From Isochrysis galbana (taxonomy: Eukaryota; Haptophyta; Isochrysidales; Isochrysidaceae), in NCBI GenBank assembly GCA_018136815.1, contig CM030940.1, positions 2,649,915 through 2,713,914 of the forward strand: 64,000 bases of DNA, read 5' to 3'. This document shows, in pieces, positions 21,982 to 32,754 of the stretch; the first letter of the stretch is position 1, and every line of letters starts with the position of its first letter. Below the pieces are notes generated by a model, which saw nothing but the letters and a program-made list of their open reading frames with translations, did not search any database and had not been told where the DNA came from. Position numbers and translations under genes: made by a program.

Positions 21982-24900
21982 ATGCCGGCGGTCGAGAGCA
22001 AAGCGGAGCGGAGCCCTCTCGAGGCCGTGCTCGGGGTAAGAAGAGATGATGAGCCAACAATCTCGTGCGCCGATCAGTGCCTCGGTGATCAGGCTGTCCG
22101 CATCCTCTGTGCCCAGCTCATCACGCACGAAAGGCTCACATCGCTCGACTTGCGAGGCTGCCACATCCACGCGCCGGGTGCTGCAGCAGTCTGTGAGCTG
22201 ATCCACCACGGAGCGTGCAAGTTGACATCACTCTCTCTCGAGTGGAACGCCATCGGCACGGACGATGCAGGTGCCTCTCGCTCCATCTGTCCGCACTCGT
22301 CGCAGCTTCAATCGTGCACAAGGCAGCTCTGAGCCAAAGGCAGCTCTGAGCCAAATGCTTTGCCCGCCAGGTGCCCGCTCTCTCAATGCAGCGTTGAAAT
22401 CCCCAAATTGTTCGCTGTCCCACCTGGACTTGCGCAACAATCGACTTGCACCCTCGGGCATCATGATTCTGGCTGAGGCGTTGCAGCATAACGCGTCTCT
22501 GAAGTCGCTAGATCTGAGGTGGAATGGTGCTACTGACGAAGGGGCGAGGCACCTTGAGACTGCCCTGACCGCGAACCACACTCTGTTGCGGATGCCCCTG
22601 CAAGGTATGCACGGAACCCAATTGAGGTTTACCGAATCGTCGCGCGAGGGATAGAGAGATTGGTCGGGAGCTCGTTCGGTGGCCAGAGGCCCACAGCTAT
22701 GGCGTACGCGTCTCCACCTTGGCATCATGATGCAATATAGGATTGGATATGCTAGAAGAACCACTTGATTCGTCAACCGGCACATTGCAGTCAGAATCGC
22801 TCTGATTGCGCATTCATACTCCCCCCATTTGATATCCGCTCAGGAAACCGCGTCTCTGACGCAACGCAGCGTAGAATAGCAAATCTGCTTGGCCGTAATG
22901 GCGCTGCACAGTCCGGGACTACGAACTACCTTGCCATCTCAGTCCCATCCCAGGAAGAAGGAACTCAGCGGGCGGCGCGCGGGAGTACCCAGCGCGCGCT
23001 TGCAGTGCGAACCAAGGCTCTTGAAGGTGCTTTGACATTACAGCAGGAAGAATTCACCAACAAGCTGTCACACGTGCAGAGCGCGACCGAGGCGGCCGAG
23101 TCTCGTGCCAACGATGAGTGTGCTCGTGCAGACGCCTTGGTGGTGAAAGTCACCTCGCTTGAAGCCAGACTTTCGGATGCTCAGCAGGCCAAAGCGCTCG
23201 CAGAGCAGATGCTAGAAGAGGCAAAACGGGAAGCAGCAGCCGAAGTGGATACTGCACGAAGCCTTCAGCGGAATGCTGAACATGCTCAGCAACAGGCAGA
23301 AGCGGCACAACAAGCATACGCAAGAGAGGTGGCACTCAAGAAGGAATCCCTTGCCGCTCAGATCAAGGCTGTGGAGGAGCGTGACGCGCGAGCAGTGTCA
23401 GCCGAAGCACGTGCACTCGAGGCTCACAAGGAGCTCGCCGCCATGCACGAGACGATCGCCGCCGAGAGGCGTGAGCACGCCTCTGCGATCGGCGCCTTGC
23501 AAAAGCGGCTGACTGATGCCGAGGAGATGGCGAACCAGGCAGAAGTGAAGCTTGCACAGGTTGCAGTCGACGCAGCAGCCGCGCAGGTAACTTGCCGTTG
23601 AGTTAATCAATCATAGAACACCTTTGCATGGATGTGAGCTTTAGGGTTAAGGAAAACCGGGTTTCGTGGGAGCAAGGCGTTCGCATCGGTCGCATTGGCT
23701 CATCGAGCTTGATCTATGAGGGAGCTTTCCATTGTAAGATTTCGAATCACGAGTTGTGCCGCCCTTTGGTTTCCATCCAGGTTGCCGCCCTGGAGAAGCA
23801 AGGAATCGCTCATAGCACGGCACTGGAAGCATCAGCTGCAGAACGCCGTCGTTTGGAGGCCCGCGCCTTGCGAGCTGAGTCCAGTTGTGAGGAGGCTGCT
23901 GCGGAGACACAGCGCGTGCGTGAAGCATGCGAACGGCGTGTTGCCGAGTCTGAAGAGGAGGCTAAGAGAAGAGAGGAACGGGCGATGAGCGCTGCTGAGT
24001 CGTTGCAGCGTCGATTGGATGAGGGGGGTGTCGCTCACGCTGAGGAAGTTGCGCAGGTACGTGAAGCCAGCGCCGAATTGCAGCGGAGAGCGAATGAGCG
24101 AGTGCGTGAACTCGAGCGAGTCAATGCCGCAGCACGTTCAGAAACTGAGGCGATGCGATTAGAGGTAATACGCCTGAAGGCAGATTTGGCGGCCGCAGAG
24201 GCCTCGCTCAAACACTCGGAGGATGCCAAGCTCCGGGCCGAGGACGCTGCTGCAGCTGAAGCAAGGATGGTCCAGGTGCGCACAGATTGAAGCTTTTGCT
24301 CGCACGGGCATAGCATGCTGATTTGCATGACTGGCATGCCAATTTGCGTGAACAGTAGACGTGCCGTGAGTTAACCTGATGTAAGCGCACGGTGTCTGAT
24401 GGCTTTAACGAATGCGGCTTCGCTCACACGCGCACAGCTCACCGGATTGTACAATTGCTCTGGATCTGCGTGAATCTTCCTATTGAAAGCTCACGACTCC
24501 TTGCATCTTTTGCGAATGCTCCTCCATAGGTCCACCACGAACGTGAACGCAACAGCTGGAAGGACAGGATGGATGAAGCACATGCCGACCGCCAACGGTT
24601 GATGGCTGAGCTTCTGCAAGCTCAGCATGAGCTTGCTGCCTCGCGTGCCCGCTTCGAGGCTCTACTTCAAGCGCTTGCGTCTCGTGTTCAGACATGCTTT
24701 GCCGACGCCGTTGATTCACACCGGCAAGGGTCACATGCCGCAGCTCTTTGGACCGCCAAGATGCCTACCCCTACCCTCGATGCAGAAGCCACGTTGCCAA
24801 TGGTCTCAGCATCAGCCCCAGCTAGCGCAGAGGCGCCAATGGTCTCAGCATCAGCCCCAGCTAGCGCAGAGGCTACTCCTGCCTCTATTGGCGGTATCGA

Positions 24901-25675
24901 GACCGTGTTGCAAGCATGTCCTCGAACTCTTGGAGAGCCGAGCACCCAAGGGGCTTGCATGGCTCCTCCTCTCGCCCCTAGGGGTCGGGCAACAATAGGT
25001 GCAGTGACATGTCCTCAGCATGCAACGAGGCTGTCAGAGCGTGCCGATACTGGGTTGTCGGTACCTCGTTTCAGTGGTGAAATTCGATCTGCAACGCGGA
25101 ACATCGGCTCGGTATCAATTCATCCCGGTCCATCCTCCTCGACGCTACCAGGGCGGGCGCAACACTCCACCGACGTCCCGCCACAAGTACCCAAACACGT
25201 CGGCGCCGTGCTTTCACTTGCGCAGCCACACGGCTCCACTGAAGTCCAGCCCCAACCAAATCAACGAGCCATGAATGTGCTGCCGCTCGCGCCCAGAAGC
25301 GAGGAAAACGTGGAGTTGAGCGCAGAAGAGGACGAAATGGAGTTGAACGAAGATGATGATGAGGAAATTGCAACTGGTAGAGGATCGAGCGAGGCTGGGG
25401 ACAGCCCTCGCAACGAGAAGAGCAATGAAAGAGTGGACCAGAGCCGGAGACATGCCGAACGCGAATCAGACTATGGCGATTCAAATCAATTGGAAATGTC
25501 CTCGGAAGATGATGATTTCGAAGTTGATGACGATGAAGATGCGGCCAGTCATGCTAGCGAGGAGAGCGAACCACAAAATCGACCACGTCTCATGACTGTC
25601 GATGACCTTGAAATTGAGGAACGCCCACGACAAACACTCTTGTCGCTGGACGACTTGTCCTCAGAATCAGATTAA
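21982..25675 (+). CDS. LRRC45: LRRC45-like leucine-rich-repeat coiled-coil protein
   Basis: Five exons: 21982-22270, 22371-22604, 22844-23586, 23781-24275 and 24530-25675, giving 968 residues. Phases match at every junction. LRRC45 in animals is a centrosome-linker and basal-body protein. The N-terminal 190 residues are RNase-inhibitor-type LRRs, with phrases typical of this family: SLSLEWNAIGT, LSHLDLRNNRL, LKSLDLRWNG and a last LPLQGNRV. That last phrase is split across an intron. Residues about 230-640 are a long coiled coil rich in Ala, Glu and Arg. The final exon adds a tail not known to me in animal LRRC45: a 13-residue tandem duplication (PMVSASAPASAEA at about 24816-24870), Pro-rich sequence, then acidic blocks from about residue 846. 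It suggests a flagellated or centriole-bearing organism. Confidence 0.85.
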
Positions 25676-26818
25676 TTACATGCATATTACTAGGAGTAGA
25701 ATAAGTCCGGTCACTCGCCACTCTTTTAACAACTATTTTTTCTGCCTCCCTTGTAATAATAGTAAAACAACTGAGCGTTAGTACCACTACTCCCACTAGC
25801 CCGGTACTATCACGACACCCCTCAGCGCACTTGCCCGCACGCCTTGGAGTGATGATACAAACACATACACATATGCATCCCTACAAATCTCCCCCCTCGC
25901 AAACCCCCGGCTCCCATTATAACTCCCCACAAGTTACAATGGGGGAAAACCCAGTGGGGCGGACCGACCTACGTCGGGCGACCCACCGGGGGAAAACACC
26001 GGGGGGGGGGGGGCTCTCGTCGAGAAGCAGAACGGCCCTTACAGCTCGCGCCGCGAGCAATCCTCGAAGAAATAAATGACTGCGCCCCACGATACCTGCC
26101 ACAGGAACGTCTTGAGCCACTCCCTTCTTCTCCCCCTCCTGTCGCCAGCCGCCCCCCTTCGCCCGTTTGCTAACGCAAACGGCAAACGGGGCCCGTTTCT
26201 TACCGCCCTCCATCGGGGGGGGTGCAAATCCCCCCCTCTCCCTCTCTCCATTCTCCTCCACCCCTCTCCCTGCGGCGCGTCGCCATGCGGCGCGCCACTA
26301 GGGGTAGGCCAGGATATCCACAATTTTTTGCCCAAATATCCATCAAAAATATCCAGGATATATCCAAGCCACACCCCCAAATATCTCAAGAAATATCCAC
26401 AATCTACTATTATAATAGCATATAACTATACCTTTAATCTGTCGTCGCGTCGGCGCGTCGTCGCCCGTCGCCCGACGCCCGGCTCCCCCTCCCCCAGCCT
26501 CCACCCTGTCTCCACTCTCCTCCAGCCCTTCCCTCTCTCTGCCCTCTCTCCCTCTCCCCTCCTCTCTGCTCTCTTTCCTGGCTGTGAGCTGTGGCACTGA
26601 CATGCAACAGCTAATAGCTGTCTCTAAGCACTCGCTCGCTATCTATAACTCGCGCAGAGCATGCACGCCCTCACTCGTCGCACAGAATATGAATGACACC
26701 CACAGTTGCACTCATCTCATTTTGCTTATTGATACATAGATAGATCATTGATAACACATTAGATGACATCTTCATACACCTCGGCACCTCGGCACACCAC
26801 ATACGAACCAATTACAAA
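25676..26818. other. Intergenic, no gene seen
   Basis: A G-run lies at about 26001-26012. At 26307-26402 ATATCC(A) motifs recur six or more times; a related cluster occurs at 55690-55750. Pyrimidine-rich sequence fills 26480-26580. Confidence 0.5.
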
Positions 26819-27958
26819 TCACGCGGAACCTTCCTCCTCCGTCCTGCGCTGGTTGCAATTGAACCGCAATAACACTGACGCCGCCACTTGATCCGCCAAA
26901 GAGGACGCACGATTTCCACCAAACATACACTGCATCAATGAAAACACCCTTTCACAACAAGCAGAATTTGGGCTGAGACAAAATGCTATCCTTGCCGCGA
27001 GAGACCACGTCGGAAATTTCGAACTATTTGATGCCCACCATTGTAGCACTCCCTGCTGAAATGCCTTCATGTCGCCATGATCAATTTTTGTTCCTTGGCA
27101 TGCAATCAAGAATTCGGGGAGCTCTCTCCTCAGGAGATCGCCGACGTCCTGAATGTGTGCGAAGCATGGCAAGCTTGCAAGGCGTTGCACCCACAATGCG
27201 TCGACCTTGCCATGCGCGAATGCGGGGTTGAATGCGCGCAGCAGCCCTGTGATCCTATGCTGCTCCTTGCACCAATAAGGAGATGCACACCTGTTGTTAA
27301 GCCGGTCCTCCAGATAATCATAGCCGCCCTTCACTTTCTTGACAAGCGCGGCCCACTGAGGGAGAGAGCATACATCAATGGCTCTCCTAACCTCCGCCTC
27401 GTCGTTGATGGTTAGACTCGAGCCGTCGACGTACGATATGGTCCACGATGACATCCTGATGACGGAAATCTTACCTTGGAACCACCTATGGTGGGGAGCA
27501 TCGTAATACTCGTTGGTATCCATTCCTAGCACAATTGGTTCGTCCCTCCGTAAGATAGCTGCCGCATTTGGCAGATCTGATGCCTCATAGCCCAGCCGCC
27601 GGCCGCGCTCGCGGATGCCCTCTAGCGCATCGTGGACCAGCAAGATTTCCAACTGGTCCCCCTCCAGCTTGTATGTGGTGCTGCACAATATCTCCAAATC
27701 CATGGCGAGCGCCAGTTCTAGTTCCAAGTCGTCGCGCTTCCTCGTAAAAATGGAGTGGAGAGCCTTGGTGCCAGCTTCTCCTATGCCCTCCTCGACAAGC
27801 CGATCGATGAAGGCTTCCAGCTGACCGAAGTTCATCGCCAAATCCTTCATCACCTCCCATCTTGACCACCACCCCAGTGCGTCGGACACGCACTCGAGTG
27901 CGGAGGCTCCGTTACTACACACTACAGACAAAGACCCACTCCAAGACGATGAGTTCAT
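26819..27958 (-). CDS. hAT-family transposase (probably partial)
   Basis: The minus-strand ORF gives 379 residues from the first ATG. The C-terminal part (about residues 320-375) has the hAT dimerisation signature: a WW pair, SLAARIAFCLSPNSACCERVFS, then CMFGGNRASSLADQ. Around residues 155-190 sits a short block HHRWFQGKISV...WTISYVDGSS. It resembles a Tudor-like or chromatin-reader barrel more than a transposase core. The N-terminal BED finger and the first catalytic Asp region are not recognisable, so the ORF is likely truncated at its 5' end or needs upstream exons. The first 30 codons overlap, antisense, a chromodomain ORF. A diverged dead relative lies at 19656-19880. I could not find its terminal inverted repeats. 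Confidence 0.65.
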   Translation of the reverse strand: MNSSSWSGSLSVVCSNGASALECVSDALGWWSRWEVMKDLAMNFGQLEAFIDRLVEEGIGEAGTKALHSIFTRKRDDLELELALAMDLEILCSTTYKLEGDQLEILLVHDALEGIRERGRRLGYEASDLPNAAAILRRDEPIVLGMDTNEYYDAPHHRWFQGKISVIRMSSWTISYVDGSSLTINDEAEVRRAIDVCSLPQWAALVKKVKGGYDYLEDRLNNRCASPYWCKEQHRITGLLRAFNPAFAHGKVDALWVQRLASLPCFAHIQDVGDLLRRELPEFLIACQGTKIDHGDMKAFQQGVLQWWASNSSKFPTWSLAARIAFCLSPNSACCERVFSLMQCMFGGNRASSLADQVAASVLLRFNCNQRRTEEEGSA

Positions 27959-28175
27959 TGTGGAGTCCCTTCTGGATCGCAAGGGCCGGGGAGATAATCG
28001 CTGCTGCCTCGTCAAGTGGCGCGGTTATGCGCGATCTTCTGCCACATGGGAACCAATGGCTGAGCTCATGCGCCGCTGTGCCTCCTTGGTCGCTGACTAC
28101 GATGCCGCTCACCCCTTCCCGCCCGCTTGCAAGTCACAGATGGCAAAGCGGGCCACTTCACCCCTATCCCCCTAG
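27843..28175 (+). CDS. Chromodomain-containing ORF fragment
   Basis: The plus-strand frame is open from about 27840 to the stop at 28173-28175 and has no obvious ATG start. Residues from 27942 read DDEFIVESLLDRKG then CCLVKWRGYARSSATWEP and MRRCASLVADYDA. This is the standard chromodomain pattern (E..VE.I...R...G....YLVKW.GY....TWEP..NL..C..LI..Y), which binds methylated histone tails. Chromodomains at the end of Ty3/gypsy integrases (chromoviruses) are a likely source; a host or transposase gene is also possible. It points head-to-head with the hAT transposase and runs straight into repeat B. Confidence 0.7.
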   Translation, partial: SFITSHLDHHPSASDTHSSAEAPLLHTTDKDPLQDDEFIVESLLDRKGRGDNRCCLVKWRGYARSSATWEPMAELMRRCASLVADYDAAHPFPPACKSQMAKRATSPLSP

Positions 28176-28325
28176 TAGTGTACGGGGGGAGCCGCCTGAT
28201 GGCGGGGGGAGAAGGGCCGGGGGAGTGGGGGTGTAGGGTGTAGGGGTGTAGAAAGTATGCTACGTACTAGGTGTAGTAGGTAGTGGTTCCATTCGCCGCG
28301 AGTGCGGTAAGAATATTAAAAGGTT
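28163..28325 (-). repeat. Repeat B, copy 3 (inverted)
   Basis: Minus-strand match to 3668-3840, including GCCGCCTGATGGCGGGGGGAGAAGG and the terminal ...AATATTAAAAGGTTTT. It lies between the chromodomain fragment and a truncated repeat C. Confidence 0.75.
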
Positions 28326-28339
28326 TTATAGGCCACATC

Positions 28340-28768
28340 AGCCAGGGCTTCGGCCTGTGCCTCGACCAGGCGCGCCACCCTTGCCAGCAACGCCCTAGAG
28401 GCTTTGCTGCGCTCAACCGGCAGCGTCGGGACATTCCCCGCACCGCCTGCCAAGGCCGCCACCCACCGGGCGAATATTAGCTCTGCCCCCGGTGGCGTGG
28501 TCTCGCCAGAAGCGCTCTCGTCCCTCGTGCGCTCTGGCAAGCTTTTCAGTTTTCAGCCTTTTCGAGCGCAGCGGCGTGGAGGGGTCAGACGTCAGACGGG
28601 ACTTCGTACTGTCTTTTCGGACGAGGACGAGGATCGAGGATTCTGAAAAGGCCGGGAGACCCTCCGACCAGCTTTCGCCGGGGCTTTCCGCTCACGGTCA
28701 AAAATGTCGACCCCCCCCAAAATCCAATATTGGGATTAGTACTTAAAAAGCCCTGTTTGACCGCCCTA
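28340..28768 (+). mobile_element. Truncated copy of TIR transposon family C
   Basis: Its right end TTAAAAAGCCCTGTTTGACCGCCCTA matches the right end of the full element at 38443-39531. An internal block CCTGCCAAGGCCGCCACC...GCGCTCTGGCAAG (about 28446-28540) matches about 38803-38890. The left end is missing and internal sequence is deleted relative to the full copy. Confidence 0.7.
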
Positions 28769-29379
28769 GCCCTAGCGCCTAGCGCCCTAGCCCGGCGTCC
28801 GGCGTCGTTATGAAACCGTTTTGAATTCGGGCTCTCCGAGATAGAGTATTTAGGCCTGCTTCCTGCTTTGCCGTTTTTGGGTTACGCTTCGTTGTGGGGG
28901 CTCCCGGGGGAGGTCTGGGGTCGGGGGCCCAAAGGGCACCGAATATGTGCTAGATAGGTGCTTTCCGGGGTTTCTACCGCTTTACTTTGGTGTGTTTCCT
29001 CAATCCTGACTTTTTCATTTTTACGCCTTGAGAAGTTGAAATAGTGCTTGACCGCCGTGGCATGCCTTGATGTTATCAGATGCCCTCCCCCCCGCCCCCT
29101 TCTAGACGAGGGGGTACATACATGATATACGATGGCACAGGAGGGGCCTCGACACGGTCCCGATCGATCCTTCAACTTCAACCCCCTCCGGATGGGTTGG
29201 ATGACTCGCCCCCCTGTGGATCTCTCTGATGGGAAGTGTGTGAGGAGTGAGGAGGGGCCGTGGCGGCCGGCCGAGAGGGAGGGGAGAGGGGGAGGGCTTT
29301 TTCTACTTCTCTCTGCGGGTGGGCGGGGCGGCCCTGGTTGCGGGGCGGGCGCGCGAGATGACGAAGAGAAGGCGCCGCC
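28769..29379. other. Intergenic, no gene seen
   Basis: CCCTAGCG-type short repeats immediately after the repeat C end, then unremarkable sequence. An ATG at 29132 is in frame with the bestrophin-like gene but would force translation of the G-run tract, so I do not use it. Confidence 0.5.
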
Positions 29380-29655
29380 TTCCAAAGGGCGCGCGGGCTG
29401 CGGGGGGGGAGGGGGGGGGGGGGCGGGGGGGGAGAAGGCGAGCGGAGGCAGAGAGGGGAGAGGGGGGGGGGGGGAGGGGGGGAGTGGGGGGCGGGGGGGT
29501 TTGAAACCGCGCCGCCGCGTGGGGCGGAACCCCCCCCCCCCTCCCCTCCCCCCCCGGCGGGGCGGGGAGGGTGCGGGAAGGGGAGGGGGGGGCGAAGAAG
29601 GGGGAGGGGGAGGAGGAAGGGGGGGGGGGGGGGGGGGGGCGTGGGAAGGGGGGCC
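29380..29655. repeat. G-run dominated tract upstream of the bestrophin-like gene
   Basis: Many G-runs of 8-20 with one C-run block near 29530-29555, ending 60 bp before the ATG at 29714. Strong G-quadruplex potential on the coding strand. Confidence 0.9.
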
Positions 29656-29713
29656 GGGGCGGGCGGCGGAGAGGAGCGGCCCGCATCCCGCACGGGCTCT
29701 CTGCCGAGCAAGA

Positions 29714-31822
29714 ATGTCGCAGATGCTACTGGTGCTTCTCCTTGTGAGCAAAGCACTTCCCGCCGCGCCGCTTAGCACACTACGCATCCCCACCATACCC
29801 GCCTGCGCTGGCCGGCTTGGAGGCGATCCGATCGCGAGGGTCGTGCCGCTCGACGGCCTTCTCTCCTCCACCCGTGAGAGGCTACAAGAGCTGCTGGGCC
29901 GTCGGCGAGAGGGTGAGACGGAGGAAGATGGAGAACGGAGCCCCGCGAGATCTCACGTCCCTCGCTCGCCCTGGCGATCGCCCATCAACGTGGAGGCACC
30001 TGGAATCAATGGTGGCGACCCCTGGATTGGGGCTCGTGGAACAGATGATGACCTGCAGATCGCCTGTGATGACGCCATGTCGTACGTCATTTCAGCTCCT
30101 ATCATCCCTCAGTGGTATCCCTCACGCCGTTGGCTGTGGCTCAAGTGGGAAGGAACGATCCTGCAGCGTGTGCTTCCGCGAGAGGTCCTCTATAACATGG
30201 CCTTTGCTCTCGGCTTTGTGCTCTTTTTCAGCCGGCTCCCCGCCGTTCCTGCGCCGGCACCTCGCTCCTTCTTCCGGGGTGGAGCCGCTGCCGCCGCCGC
30301 GAGCGTTGCCGTCTCGCAAACTCCGAGACTGTTTACGCTGACCTCGACACTCGCGTCGGTGGACAAAGTGTGGCTTCTCGCCTCAGGGCTTGTATCCTTC
30401 ACGTTATCCTTCTTCCTAACCCAATCCTACAACTTTTGGCGGACCGTCTACGTTCGAACTCGAAGGGTCCAAGGACGCCTCAATGACTTTGGCCTGCTTT
30501 GCGCTAGTGCGGCTGAGCGCAATGAGCGCGGCGAGTTTACAGAGGATGCGCGCAAGATGCTTCTGCTCCTAGCTCGTTACGTCCGCCTTTTTTCAATGTT
30601 GTTGTATGGCTCGTGCACAGCACGCTTTGCTATTCTACGCACACCGCGCGGACTGGGTGAACTGGTGCGACGAGGCGCCATCACTGATGCTGAGCGCAAC
30701 GCGTTGCTCCAGTCGTCCATGGGTCACAATGCGGTTCTGGAGTGGATGGCCACGCTCATGAATTCTGCTCTTCGCGACGGTAGGCTATGTGGCTCTAGTA
30801 CCGGTGGCAACCCGGTCGCCCTGCAAATGACACTCCAGGCCAAGATGACAGAGCTGCGAGGCGCGTACGCCTCCATCGAGGACGAGCTCACCGGTCGCAT
30901 GCCGCTCGCGTATACGCAGCTCGTGCAGATTATGGCCGACCTGCTCATAGGATTCACGCCATTCGCCTTGGTTCACAGTGTGGGTGGCGTGGGGGCAGTG
31001 GTGGGAACCGGGCTCGTCACACTTTTCCATTCCTCCATCTTGAACCTTGCCAAGATCTTCCTTGATCCCTTGAACAACGATGACTACTCAGGGAACGTAG
31101 GTATTAACGTCGCAACATTGCTGCAGGAGACAAATTTGGGCTCCCTGCGTTGGTCAAAGTCCGCCGCTTGGGTCCCGGAGGACGTCATGCCACGTGACAC
31201 GCCTAGTAGAATTCATGCGGAAGGCAAGACGCCCGCTAGGCCAACTGACGATCCGGCTGTTTATGCGACCACTGTTGCGTATGCCACGCCAGCATATGCC
31301 ACGCCTGACGAAGTAGACGAGATAAGCGACGCAGATCCGTCTCCGTCTACCTCTCCGGCTGTGACACGCTTTGTGGAAGAGTCACAGGAATACGTGGAGA
31401 GGCCCACACCCGCATCGTCTTCATCCGGCCTGCAAATAGGTGATCCTTGCGATCGAGAGGAGATTTCGCGATCGGCATCCGGCCGTTCGATTGGCTCCTC
31501 GAGTGGCTCGCTCCACAGCAGCGAATCTAATGATCCTGCACCTTCACAAGAAACGGTGAGAAGCTGCGCTATTGAGCGGCGACAACCTATCCTTGTTGAA
31601 TTTCTTGAGGCAGGCTCGGTGCCCAGCTCACTCCTGCGGGCTGACGATGCGCACGGTTCTGTATCAAACGCGATGCCTGCCCCTGGACCACCAACATCGA
31701 GTTCCGTGCGCGGTAGTGTGACCTCAACAGCATACAAAGAGACGGATAAGGCGGAGAACGAGCGCACAACCGACCTCAAGCCAACTTCATCGGCAAGGTA
31801 TCGTAATGGTGTGGAGCCGTAA
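29714..31822 (+). CDS. Bestrophin-like chloride channel
   Basis: A single ORF of 702 residues. The family (PF01062, bestrophin/RFP-TM) forms pentameric anion channels; algal members sit in thylakoid or other membranes and can conduct bicarbonate. Residues 1-30 form a hydrophobic leader (MLLVLLLVSKALPA), a likely signal peptide. Around residue 129 the channel domain begins (IPQWYPSRRW). Hydrophobic spans follow near 158-176 and 220-238, then SYNFWRTVY and YTQLVQIMADLLIGFTPFALV. The conserved acidic motif DPLNNDDYSGNVG is at 451-463. The last 200 residues are Ser/Glu-rich and disordered. The start was chosen after the G-run tract because an upstream in-frame ATG (29132) would translate that tract. 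Confidence 0.85.
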   Translation: MSQMLLVLLLVSKALPAAPLSTLRIPTIPACAGRLGGDPIARVVPLDGLLSSTRERLQELLGRRREGETEEDGERSPARSHVPRSPWRSPINVEAPGINGGDPWIGARGTDDDLQIACDDAMSYVISAPIIPQWYPSRRWLWLKWEGTILQRVLPREVLYNMAFALGFVLFFSRLPAVPAPAPRSFFRGGAAAAAASVAVSQTPRLFTLTSTLASVDKVWLLASGLVSFTLSFFLTQSYNFWRTVYVRTRRVQGRLNDFGLLCASAAERNERGEFTEDARKMLLLLARYVRLFSMLLYGSCTARFAILRTPRGLGELVRRGAITDAERNALLQSSMGHNAVLEWMATLMNSALRDGRLCGSSTGGNPVALQMTLQAKMTELRGAYASIEDELTGRMPLAYTQLVQIMADLLIGFTPFALVHSVGGVGAVVGTGLVTLFHSSILNLAKIFLDPLNNDDYSGNVGINVATLLQETNLGSLRWSKSAAWVPEDVMPRDTPSRIHAEGKTPARPTDDPAVYATTVAYATPAYATPDEVDEISDADPSPSTSPAVTRFVEESQEYVERPTPASSSSGLQIGDPCDREEISRSASGRSIGSSSGSLHSSESNDPAPSQETVRSCAIERRQPILVEFLEAGSVPSSLLRADDAHGSVSNAMPAPGPPTSSSVRGSVTSTAYKETDKAENERTTDLKPTSSARYRNGVEP

Positions 31823-32754
31823 GGGTCGACTTGCTCGAATCCAGCTGACTATCGCTTGGCCCGAAACATCGGAGGATTTGCGTGGAAGCAAGCTCGCCGT
31901 GCGGCGCACAGCTGCTCATCACCCATCCCAGGCGTTGTCGTCGCCAAGCTCTTAGTCTTTTTCTACTACAATGAGGGCAGTTACTTGATGGTGCCCGCGG
32001 ACTGGGGCGTGCCGACTCTCACCTTGTGCTGCCAACGTCTTGTCATACGAGCTGTCCTTTCATCGACAATGCTCGCCTCGCCCTATCACCGTGATGCGCC
32101 TGGCCTTGCGATTGTATAGATTCTCGTCCGGGAGGTTGCAACAGTGTACAGAGCTACTACCGTTCTTCCGTGTAAGGGCTTGTCGACTCACTGATCCTTG
32201 TTCGCTCTACCATGTACCTTTGATGGCTCCATGCCATCGCTGGGGCGCAGGCTCAGCAAGTTGGCATTGTGAGATCAACTTGACGGTTTTTATGTGCGGC
32301 TCGCCTTCATAGCAATCCTCTCGGCTATCTTTTGACAGGCTGCATGGTCCAGGCCATTCTTCCTCTATGCCGGACCCGCTATTCGCCGTATACAGCTTGT
32401 ATTTTTGTGGCACTTGTTTTGTGCGATGTGTACGACACGAGTCTCAACCTTGATCTTGGCTCATCGAATGCCGAGGCCCAAGGAATAATGATAGCTGAAG
32501 AAGTGCTGGAGCAGAATATTGATCCGATGGGTCTTGTGACGTGTGTGTGCTCGTGATGAATGCGCCTTGGTGCTCGCGTTGTGATGCTAGTGCTAGTACA
32601 ACCGTTTGACTCATCGTTAGGTTAAGCGTTGGCAGCACCGTCACATTGTGCATTGCGTGCAGTTCGGATGCGTGCATGTTGTACTACATGCTGCAGCGTT
32701 TCTTGCTCGATAACATATAAATTTCTCTTAATGTCAACAAAGTTCATTTATCAA
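31823..32754. other. Intergenic, no gene seen
   Basis: Probable 3' UTR of the bestrophin-like gene and flank of the ORF1-type retroelement. No supported ORF. Confidence 0.5.

Noticed and set aside
29132-29713. Upstream ATG extending the bestrophin-like protein by 194 residues
   Set aside because: It would translate the G-run tract into Gly-rich sequence and would place the hydrophobic leader internally; the ATG at 29714 starts a normal signal peptide.
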